6,056 bases of DNA from Eubacterium sp. (GTDB lineage Bacteria; Bacillota; Clostridia; Lachnospirales; Lachnospiraceae), in NCBI GenBank assembly GCA_024697885.1, contig JAILSA010000142.1:1-6056 (forward strand), in the 5' to 3' direction. Shown here piece after piece: positions 1-4,924 of this stretch; position 1 is the stretch's first letter, and each line of letters starts with the position of its first letter. A program made the position numbers and the translations under genes. Below the pieces are notes generated by a model, which worked only from the letters and a program-made list of their open reading frames with translations, was not told the DNA's origin and searched no databases.

Positions 1-1037
1 AACTCCTTGACAAAGGCCTTTTGGTTGGTTTTCTCTATATAAGTCAGGGTCTCTTCCCCCTGGTACAAGTCCCTTAGGTGGTCAAAAATCTCCTGAATTA
101 CCAGGGTGGCATATCGGCCAAAAGGCTCTAGACGCTTGTTGGCATAAATGTTTTTGTAATTAAATTCCTTGAGTTCATCTAGCTGGTCTGACATGGTGTT
201 GCTCAGACAAATTCCCCGGTCCGGATTGCTGTTGTGGCAGAGGTCAATAATCATATTGTGCATAATAACCGTGGTGTTCATAGCTTTTTCATTGAGAACA
301 CCCGCCATATCCTGAAGGATTTTTTTCTGATTCTGGTCAAAATATCCCAGACGGTTGGCGTCCTCTATATCTCTTCCCAGATAGGCAATTTTGTCGGCCA
401 TTTTTACCACACAGCCCTCCCAGGTAGAGGCATTGTACTTGCCCGGCTGGTCAAATTCCCTCAGGTCAAAAAGTTCCTTCCTGGGCATGAGACCGTTTTC
501 GTCCACCTCGCCGCAGTGGGATATAATACCATCTCGAACAGCATAAGTTAAATTTAGATTTCTCTTTTTATTTTCCGAATCCGCCAAGAGTTCCACCTTG
601 TCCACTAGGTAGACTCCGTTTTGCTCATGCCAAAAGTTCTCTCCCAGATATTCCCTGGTCAGCTGTCGGATAATCCTCTCCCCCTGGTGGCCAAATGGGG
701 CGTGACCCAAATCGTGGGCCATGGCAATAGCTCTTGTTAACTCCTCATTTAAGCCCAGCGTGTGGGCAATATTGTTGCTCACCGATTCCACATGGAGAAC
801 GTGCTCAATGCGGGTGCAGATGTGGTCGTTTCCCGCCGCATTGTAAAAGACCTGAGTCTTGTGCTTTAGTCGGCGGTAGGCCAGGGAGTGTAAGACCCTG
901 TTGTAATCCCTGGTAAAAGGACTTCTCACGTCATCGGACCGACTGTAAATGTCCCTCTCCCTCCTAGTGTAGGTCTCCCACAAGTCAGGATAATTATCTC
1001 TTGTCATTCCATAATCAATCAGCTTTTTTTCTTCCAT
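1..1037 (-). CDS. dgt: dGTPase-like HD-domain dNTP triphosphohydrolase (3' end cut by window edge)
   Basis: Seen: an open frame of 345 complete codons runs from ATG at 1037 off the left edge, so the C-terminus is missing. It begins MEEKKLIDYGMTRDNYPDLW. An HD-type metal site is laid out as in deoxyguanosinetriphosphate triphosphohydrolases: H79 in RIEHVLHV, H108-D109 in AHDLGHAPFGHQGE, and D215 in KMADKIAYLGRDIED. The N-terminal block RSPFTRDYNRVLHSLAYRRLKHKTQVF (split at residues 38-64) is also typical of the family. Family knowledge: these cytosolic enzymes split dNTPs into deoxynucleoside and triphosphate. Which dNTP is preferred cannot be read from the sequence. The start is fixed by GGGAGGT at 1047-1041; it lies inside the 3' end of the upstream kinase gene, overlapping it by 19 bases, which suggests coupled translation. 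In many Clostridia this gene is followed by dnaG and rpoD, which would lie left of the window (inference). Confidence 0.93.
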   Translation of the reverse strand, partial: MEEKKLIDYGMTRDNYPDLWETYTRRERDIYSRSDDVRSPFTRDYNRVLHSLAYRRLKHKTQVFYNAAGNDHICTRIEHVLHVESVSNNIAHTLGLNEELTRAIAMAHDLGHAPFGHQGERIIRQLTREYLGENFWHEQNGVYLVDKVELLADSENKKRNLNLTYAVRDGIISHCGEVDENGLMPRKELFDLREFDQPGKYNASTWEGCVVKMADKIAYLGRDIEDANRLGYFDQNQKKILQDMAGVLNEKAMNTTVIMHNMIIDLCHNSNPDRGICLSNTMSDQLDELKEFNYKNIYANKRLEPFGRYATLVIQEIFDHLRDLYQGEETLTYIEKTNQKAFVKE

Positions 1038-1954
1038 GTTACCTCCCTAATTTCAATCTCCGGCAAAAGTTTTTCAACTTGAGTTTCTTCTGCCAACCTG
1101 TCCGAAAAGGCGCTGGCACTTCCTGTGGCAATTCCCATGGCCAGGGCCTCCCTGTCTCCTAATCCCTGGGTCTTGGCCCGGAGAAATCCTGCAATCATGG
1201 AGTCACCTGCTCCCACTGCATTTTTCACCTGGCCTCTAGGACATCCTCCCCGGTAAATCTTACCTGAATCTGACATAAGCAGGGCCCCCTTGCCACCTAA
1301 GGATACCAAGACATTTTGCGCCCCTTCCTGTCTCAGCTTTTGGGCATAAAAAAGAGCCTGGTCCTCCGTCTCTATGGTCACATCAAAGAGGTCTCCCAAC
1401 TCATCACGATTTGGTTTAATTAAAAAAGGGCTTTTACCGAGTCCCTGTCTCAGGGCCTCTCCCGTGGCATCTAAAACCACCCTGACTCCCCGGTCCCTCC
1501 AGGTCTCCATCATAAGTCCATAAGTGTTTTTGGGCAGGGATGGCGGTATACTTCCAGCCAGGACCAAATAATCTCCCGGCAAAAGACAGGACAGCCGATT
1601 CATAAAGGCCTGTAAATCCTCCTGCCCAATGACAGGTCCCTGGGCATTGATCTCTGTCCCCTCTAGATTTTGCAATTTTACATTGATGCGGGAACAGCCT
1701 TCTTTTAGGTATACAAAATCCGTCTGAATGCCCTCAGCCTCCAGACGGTTTTCTATCTCCTTGCCCACAAATCCAGCCAAAAATCCCAGGGCACGGCTCT
1801 CCACTCCCAAATGTTTCAAAACCATAGACACATTGATTCCCTTGCCCCCTGCCAGGATCTTCTCCCGGCTGCTTCGGTTGGTTTTGGACAATTGAAAATT
1901 CTCCACTGTCATCATATAATCCAGGGATGGATTCAGGGTCACTGTGTAGATCAT
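1019..1954 (-). CDS. fruK: 1-phosphofructokinase family (PfkB/ribokinase fold) hexose kinase
   Basis: A 311-residue protein starting MIYTVTLNPSLDY, the signature N-terminus of the 1-phosphofructokinase/tagatose-6-phosphate kinase branch of the PfkB family, with D12 in the sugar-contacting position. GGKGIN (36-41) is the first PfkB signature, and NAVGAGD (245-251) carries the anion hole and the catalytic base D251. Length is normal for the family. Likely reaction: ATP-dependent phosphorylation of fructose 1-phosphate to fructose 1,6-bisphosphate in the cytosol; tagatose-6-phosphate kinase (LacC) activity is the main alternative. The reading frame is open further upstream to 2026, but the start at 1954 is chosen because the protein homology begins there and AGGAGG sits 9 bases before it. 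Unusually, no fructose PTS gene or DeoR-type regulator is adjacent. Instead it lies 13 bases after a nuclease-like gene and overlaps dgt. Confidence 0.92.
   Translation of the reverse strand: MIYTVTLNPSLDYMMTVENFQLSKTNRSSREKILAGGKGINVSMVLKHLGVESRALGFLAGFVGKEIENRLEAEGIQTDFVYLKEGCSRINVKLQNLEGTEINAQGPVIGQEDLQAFMNRLSCLLPGDYLVLAGSIPPSLPKNTYGLMMETWRDRGVRVVLDATGEALRQGLGKSPFLIKPNRDELGDLFDVTIETEDQALFYAQKLRQEGAQNVLVSLGGKGALLMSDSGKIYRGGCPRGQVKNAVGAGDSMIAGFLRAKTQGLGDREALAMGIATGSASAFSDRLAEETQVEKLLPEIEIREVTWKKKS
1041..1047 (-). promoter_or_regulatory. Ribosome binding site of dgt, inside fruK
   Basis: GGGAGGT on the minus strand ends 3 bases before the dgt ATG at 1037. It lies within the last codons of the kinase gene (Arg-Glu-Val region). 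It decides the dgt start over the later in-frame Met11 and implies that ribosomes finishing fruK can reinitiate on dgt. Confidence 0.8.
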
Positions 1955-1963
1955 GGCACTTTT

Positions 1964-1969
1964 CCTCCT
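1964..1969 (-). promoter_or_regulatory. Ribosome binding site of fruK, overlapping the upstream stop codon
   Basis: A full AGGAGG on the minus strand lies 9 bases before the ATG at 1954. It shares bases 1968-1969 with the TAG stop (1970-1968) of the nuclease-like gene. This settles the kinase start at 1954 rather than the 24-codon longer reading from 2026, and points to translational coupling. Confidence 0.85.
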
Positions 1970-2714
1970 AGGCCTTAATAAAGCTCTTGATTTGCTTGTA
2001 AAAATCGCTTCCCTTGTCCTGGCCATACTCCTTTACCAGGGCCACATGCACATCTCTCTTGGCATTTTCCTTGCCGTGGAACTTAGAGGCGATAGAGGCC
2101 ACCCGGTTGACTTCCTTGTTGTCCACTCCTGCCTTGGCCAGGACCCTCTGAATCTCTGTATTTAGGGACTGAAGGTCCATATCAGCCGTCTTTTTTACAG
2201 ACTTTTTCTCTGGTTCCTTGTCCTGCTTTTTCTTGTCCTTTTTCTTAAAAAGACCCTTCTTCTCTGTTTTTTTCTTGAGAGGCTTCTTTTCCACCTCTTC
2301 TTTTTTGGCCTTTTGCTTGGCCTTTTTCTTAGAGATTCCCAGGTTGACTTCCTCTGCGTCAATCCTTGCCTGGCGCACAACAATCTGGTGAAAATTTTCC
2401 TGACTCATCCAGAACTTAATCACATTGTCATAGTCCTTGTCCTTGCTGACAATGACAAACTTGCACTTGTGGTTTCGGTTGACACCCAGGAGGTAGCCCA
2501 AGAAGGACACCAGGTGCATGTCCAGGGACTGCTTGCGGACTGGTACCTTGTGGGGCACGATTTCCACTCCCTTGGTCAGAATAATATCCAGGCTGATATT
2601 CAGAGCGTTGTCTGTATAAAATAAATGTACATGGTCGGTTCTCGTAAGCTTATCAATGCTGTTGAGTCCCTGGTTGTGTACATTTTCAAAATCAATCAAA
2701 TAATATGTTTCCAT
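1968..2714 (-). CDS. PIN/NYN-like nuclease-domain protein with lysine-rich linker and C-terminal helical domain
   Basis: A 248-residue protein in three parts. Residues 1-127 look like a PIN/NYN nuclease fold: METYYLIDFENVHNQ puts D8 and N11 after the first strand, D65 lies in KQSLDMHLVSFLGYLLG, and VSKDKDYDNVI supplies D92, D94 and D96. These are the acidic metal-ligand positions expected of this fold, so it could be an active Mg/Mn ribonuclease. Residues 129-175 are almost only Lys and Glu with a few small residues, a flexible basic tether probably suited to RNA or ribosome contact (inference). Residues about 180-248 form a predicted helical domain (LNTEIQRVLAKAGV to YKQIKSFIKA), not assigned to a named family. 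The start at 2714 is chosen because homology begins with METYYLIDFEN and AAGGT precedes it by 6 bases; the frame is open to 2822, but that stretch covers the promoter and terminator. It is first in the operon with fruK and dgt. The target RNA is unknown. Confidence 0.82.
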   Translation of the reverse strand: METYYLIDFENVHNQGLNSIDKLTRTDHVHLFYTDNALNISLDIILTKGVEIVPHKVPVRKQSLDMHLVSFLGYLLGVNRNHKCKFVIVSKDKDYDNVIKFWMSQENFHQIVVRQARIDAEEVNLGISKKKAKQKAKKEEVEKKPLKKKTEKKGLFKKKDKKKQDKEPEKKSVKKTADMDLQSLNTEIQRVLAKAGVDNKEVNRVASIASKFHGKENAKRDVHVALVKEYGQDKGSDFYKQIKSFIKA

Positions 2715-2744
2715 CTTCTTACCTTCATTTCCGTGTGATGCCTC

Positions 2745-2773
2745 ATTATAACACAAAAAATGGAGTCGTGCAA
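2745..2773 (-). promoter_or_regulatory. Extended -10 promoter for the nuclease-fruK-dgt unit
   Basis: On the minus strand: TTGCAC at 2773-2768, a 17-base spacer, then a perfect TATAAT at 2750-2745 preceded by TGT (extended -10, TGn). Transcription would begin near 2738, giving a leader of about 24 bases before the ATG at 2714. The -35 box is weak (TTG only), as is common when the extended -10 is present. The promoter overlaps the 3' arm and T tract of the terminator of the preceding unit. Confidence 0.75.
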
Positions 2774-2816
2774 AAATGGTAAATCTCAGGGGCTCACCAC
2801 TTTTTTCACAACTCCA
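2755..2816 (-). terminator. Rho-independent terminator of the aquaporin-redox protein unit
   Basis: On the minus strand the arms TGGAGTTGTG (2816-2807) and CACGACTCCA (2770-2761) pair at all ten positions with one G-U pair, and are followed by TTTTTT (2760-2755). Inside, an A run (2806-2802) can pair with a T run (2776-2772) and TGGT with ACCA, making an imperfect stem of nearly 20 pairs with a loop of about 15 bases. It begins 25 bases after the stop of the CxxC protein gene. The stem is longer and more A-T rich inside than the usual terminator. Confidence 0.75.
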
Positions 2817-2841
2817 TATCAAGTCTTATATCTTCTCAGGT

Positions 2842-3057
2842 CTAGGCTTTTTCTGCAATTTTTGCATTGAGAACTTCTACTAGCTCCTCAGAATCAATTC
2901 CGTGAACCATGCAGGCCTCTTCTAAAGACTCCATCTGTGAAGCCGGACATCCCATGCAATGCATTCCAATTCCCAAGAGAGTGTCTACCAAATCAGGGTA
3001 ATAGGCCACAATCTCACCGATCAGGGTCTGGCCTGTAATTGCCTTGTTTTCAGCCAT
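2842..3057 (-). CDS. DUF1858 / hybrid-cluster-protein-associated redox disulfide domain protein
   Basis: A 71-residue single-domain protein. The sequence MAENKAITGQTLIGEIVAYY, then a short helical stretch (PDLVDTLLGIG) and HCMGCP at 33-38, matches the small domain named for its association with hybrid cluster (prismane) proteins. C34 and C37 form a CxxC pair likely to cycle between thiol and disulfide; C49 is an extra cysteine. The domain also occurs at the N-terminus of ScdA/RIC-type iron-sulfur repair proteins and fused to other redox proteins. Here it stands alone, and no hcp gene is in view. There is no signal peptide, so it should be cytosolic. AGGAG lies 7 bases before the ATG. It is 19 bases downstream of the aquaporin gene and is followed by the terminator, so the two form one unit. 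The exact partner is unknown. Confidence 0.88.
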   Translation of the reverse strand: MAENKAITGQTLIGEIVAYYPDLVDTLLGIGMHCMGCPASQMESLEEACMVHGIDSEELVEVLNAKIAEKA

Positions 3058-3076
3058 GTCTTTTCTCCTTTCAGAC

Positions 3077-3775
3077 TTATGCTTCCTTTGCAGACTCCAA
3101 GAATTTGTAAACAGCTGCTGCCAGAGCTCCTCCTACCAGTGGAGCCAAAATGAAAATCCAAAGTGATCCAAGAGCCTCTGTATTTCCTGTGCATGCACCA
3201 ACAAGAGCTGGTCCAATGCTTCGTGCAGGGTTAACAGATGTTCCGGTCAAACCGATTCCCAAAATGTGAATGAGAACCAGGGTAAATCCGATGATCAAGC
3301 CACCGAAGGAACCGTGATTTGCCTTTGCTGAGGTAACGCCCAAAATAACCATTACAAAGAAGAAGGTCAAAATAAGCTCTACCAAAAATCCTGCTGCTAC
3401 ATTGCCATTGACACCTGCCAGGCCGTTGCTTCCCAATCCGCCGGTCTTGTCCTCAACACCGCCCAGGTTGAAAATCAATGCCAAAAGGCCAGAACCTGCA
3501 ACTGCTCCCAAAACCTGTGAAATTACATATCCCACAAAATCTGCTACTGTCATTCCTCCAGAGAGCAAAACTCCAATGGAAACTGCTGGGTTAATGTGAC
3601 AGCCGGAAATGTTTCCCACACAGTAGGCCATGCCTACAATCGTGAGTCCAAAAGCCAGAGCCGTCAAGAGATAGCCACTGCCGCTTGCCGCATCGCATCC
3701 TACCAGCATTGCTGTTCCACAGCCCAAGAAAACCAGGGCCAGTGTGCCAATAAATTCTGCAATATACTTCTTCAT
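3077..3775 (-). CDS. AqpZ-like aquaporin (MIP family)
   Basis: A 232-residue, six-helix membrane channel. Both half-helix motifs are intact: HINPAVS (NPA at 62-64) and SVNPARS (NPA at 182-184). The selectivity filter is that of water-type aquaporins such as E. coli AqpZ: F42 (in ALAFGLT), H170, T179 and R185, with the same His-Thr-Arg spacing as AqpZ. Glycerol channels normally replace His with Gly, so water, and perhaps small neutral solutes such as peroxide, is the likely substrate. The start at 3775 (MKKYIAEFIGT) is preferred; GAGG lies 8 bases upstream. A GTG at 3799 would add eight residues, but a G-rich site lies directly against it. Cysteines are frequent (C19, C27, C52, C59), and C59 is three residues before the first NPA Asn. 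It is first gene of a two-gene unit with the CxxC protein. aqpZ would be a reasonable symbol by filter residues, but orthology was not tested. Confidence 0.94.
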   Translation of the reverse strand: MKKYIAEFIGTLALVFLGCGTAMLVGCDAASGSGYLLTALAFGLTIVGMAYCVGNISGCHINPAVSIGVLLSGGMTVADFVGYVISQVLGAVAGSGLLALIFNLGGVEDKTGGLGSNGLAGVNGNVAAGFLVELILTFFFVMVILGVTSAKANHGSFGGLIIGFTLVLIHILGIGLTGTSVNPARSIGPALVGACTGNTEALGSLWIFILAPLVGGALAAAVYKFLESAKEA

Positions 3776-3832
3776 TCCTTTAACCTCTTTTCTGAGCACC
3801 TCCCTCGAGTAGCTCGTTTTATTTTTATAAAA

Positions 3833-3861
3833 ATTATATATGAAACTGAGGTATTTTTCTA
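3833..3861 (-). promoter_or_regulatory. Probable promoter of the aquaporin unit
   Basis: On the minus strand: TAGAAA at 3861-3856 (four of six consensus positions), a 17-base spacer and a perfect TATAAT at 3838-3833. The predicted start near 3826 gives a leader of about 50 bases, which contains the small inverted repeat CGAG-CTA-CTCG. No riboswitch fold was recognised in so short a leader. Confidence 0.55.
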
Positions 3862-3880
3862 GTTTTTTTTAATTTCCCCC

Positions 3881-3908
3881 TTGCATTTTTTATTAATCGT
3901 GTTATTAT
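3881..3908 (+). promoter_or_regulatory. Extended -10 promoter of the ECF S-component gene
   Basis: TTGCAT at 3881-3886, a 16-base spacer, and TATTAT at 3903-3908 preceded by TGT (extended -10). The predicted start is near 3915, giving a leader of about 32 bases, too short for a typical vitamin riboswitch. It is back to back with the aquaporin promoter, with 19 bases between the two -35 boxes. Confidence 0.6.
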
Positions 3909-3946
3909 GAGTTTTAAAAATATAATAGATGAAAGGGGAGTTATCT

Positions 3947-4450
3947 ATGAACACAAACAAACTAACCTTAAGCGCTCTCTTTGCAGCACTGACATGTCTG
4001 GCAACTATGGTAATTAGAATTGCCATTCCTGCCACCAATGGTTACATTCACCTGGGAGATTGCATGGTCATCCTATCGGGCATTTGTCTGGGACCAGTTT
4101 ACGGTGTATTTGCCGCCGGTATTGGTTCTGCTATGGCTGATTTCCTGGGAGGATACATGATCTATATTCCAATTACCTTTGTGGTAAAGGGACTTATGGC
4201 ATTTGCTGCCGCAATCATTTTCCACAAGCTGGCAGATAAGGTGGTTTCACCGGCCCTCAGAACTATTTTCTCCGGACTGGCCTGCACCCTCTTACTCGTC
4301 CTTGGCTACTTCGTATTTGAGTATCCAATGTATGGATCTGCCGCTATTGTGTCTATCATACCAAACCTGATTCAGGGCTTATCCGGTCTGGTTTTGTCCA
4401 GTCTTTTGGTACCGAGCACCATAAGGATTATGGCGAGAATCAAAAAATAA
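3947..4450 (+). CDS. ECF transporter S component (substrate-binding membrane subunit)
   Basis: A 167-residue very hydrophobic protein with about six membrane segments, the size and layout of ECF-type vitamin transporter S components. Helix 1 carries the AxxxA motif (A10 to A14 in LSALFAALTCLAT) through which S components meet the EcfT scaffold. GYIHLGD at 32-38 and NLIQGLSG near the C-terminus are features of the riboflavin-transporter-like group (ECF-ribofla_trS type). The protein would bind a micronutrient at the membrane and be energised by EcfA/A'/T encoded elsewhere. The substrate is not evident; riboflavin, thiamine precursor or pyridoxine types are all possible. The start at 3947 is chosen because GGGGAG (3935-3940) lies 6 bases upstream; an in-frame ATG at 3929 would place that site inside the gene. 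It is a single-gene unit with its own promoter and terminator, and no ABC or EcfT gene is adjacent. Confidence 0.85.
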   Translation: MNTNKLTLSALFAALTCLATMVIRIAIPATNGYIHLGDCMVILSGICLGPVYGVFAAGIGSAMADFLGGYMIYIPITFVVKGLMAFAAAIIFHKLADKVVSPALRTIFSGLACTLLLVLGYFVFEYPMYGSAAIVSIIPNLIQGLSGLVLSSLLVPSTIRIMARIKK

Positions 4451-4459
4451 ATCTTAGCC

Positions 4460-4505
4460 AAAAAAAGGGCTATCTCACATTTTCTGCGAGATAGCCTATT
4501 TTTAT
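4460..4505. terminator. Two-way rho-independent terminator between convergent genes
   Basis: GGCTATCTC (4468-4476) pairs perfectly with GAGATAGCC (4488-4496) across an 11-base loop. On the plus strand it is followed by TATTTTTATTT (4497-4507), ending the ECF S transcript. On the minus strand it is followed by a run of T (complement of 4460-4466), ending the carB-cysteine protein transcript. It begins 17 bases after the stop of the ECF S gene and lies 5 bases from the stop of the convergent gene. Confidence 0.88.
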
Positions 4506-4891
4506 TTCTGTCGCATTTCCTCAATGAGCTCAATTGCCTCTGCGATCATAGCATCGCAATGGGGCTTTTTTTGTCCCCCATTTTGCATATTGACTCTCAA
4601 AAGGTCTGCACAATTCATCATACCATCATGGTTCTCTGTCATTTTCCTGCGAAAATATGCCACGCTTGTGGGATCACTGATTCCCAGTCCGCCCAGGACG
4701 GATAGGCCGCCAGTAATGGCACCACAGACGCTTCCGCACTTCATTCCTCCGCCAAAGTTGCTGCCAAGATTTCTGGCCTGGTCCTCTGTAAGTCCCAGCT
4801 CCTTGGCGTAGGTCATCAAAATGGCCTCTGTACAATTGGGGCAAAAGGTCTGGCTTCGCAGTTCCATTGCTTCCCTTGTCTTGTCTGTCAT
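4502..4891 (-). CDS. C_GCAxxG_C_C family (putative redox-active) protein
   Basis: A 129-residue protein with the cysteine pattern that names the family: FCPNCTEAIL (C17, C20), then GGGMKCGSVCGAITGGLSVL (C52, C56 and the GCxxxG-like core), then C94 in MMNCADLL and C112 in KPHCDAMI. A hydrophobic glycine-rich helix at 57-70 may insert into or lie against a membrane, or pack internally. The family is regarded as redox-active or metal-binding, but no reaction is established for it. The start at 4891 is chosen because GGAGGT (4900-4895) sits 3 bases upstream; the longer GTG reading from 4912 has no binding site and would bury this one. It follows carB by 33 bases with no terminator in the gap, so it is probably the last gene of that transcript. 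Confidence 0.87.
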   Translation of the reverse strand: MTDKTREAMELRSQTFCPNCTEAILMTYAKELGLTEDQARNLGSNFGGGMKCGSVCGAITGGLSVLGGLGISDPTSVAYFRRKMTENHDGMMNCADLLRVNMQNGGQKKPHCDAMIAEAIELIEEMRQK

Positions 4892-4894
4892 CTG

Positions 4895-4900
4895 ACCTCC
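4895..4900 (-). promoter_or_regulatory. Ribosome binding site of the C_GCAxxG_C_C gene
   Basis: GGAGGT on the minus strand, 3 bases before ATG at 4891. It excludes the longer GTG start at 4912, whose codons 5 and 6 would be this site. Confidence 0.75.
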
Positions 4901-4924
4901 AACCTTTCTCACAACTTCAGGTAT

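Noticed and set aside
234..551. Plus-strand open frame of 105 codons
   Set aside because: It lies wholly antisense to the HD-domain dGTPase frame, which has clear family motifs; the plus-strand product resembles no family.
734..916. Plus-strand open frame of 60 codons rich in Cys, Pro and Gly
   Set aside because: Antisense to the HD motif region of dgt; no ribosome site and no recognisable fold.
2268..2276. A7 run as a programmed -1 frameshift site (A AAA AAC)
   Set aside because: In the gene's frame the codons read AAA AAA ACA, so the heptamer is not in the required phase, and the in-frame product continues to a sensible C-terminal domain.
2195..2383. Lys/Arg-rich minus-strand open frame
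   Set aside because: A frame-shifted reading of the lysine-rich linker of the PIN/NYN-like gene; the basic composition follows from A-rich codons.
2313..2624. Plus-strand open frame of 103 codons
   Set aside because: Shadow of the PIN/NYN-like gene on the opposite strand.
2715..2822. 36-codon N-terminal extension of the PIN/NYN-like protein
   Set aside because: This stretch contains the promoter -10 box and the terminator hairpin; family-like sequence begins at the ATG at 2714.
2842..3775. Whole window as a defence or mobile island
   Set aside because: No integrase, transposase, terminal repeats or tRNA site is seen, and the flanking genes are core metabolism (carB, dgt).
3921..3926. TATAAT as the -10 box of the ECF S gene
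   Set aside because: Transcription would begin at or inside the ribosome site (3935-3940), and the -35 position (CGTGTT) is poor; the extended -10 at 3903-3908 fits better.
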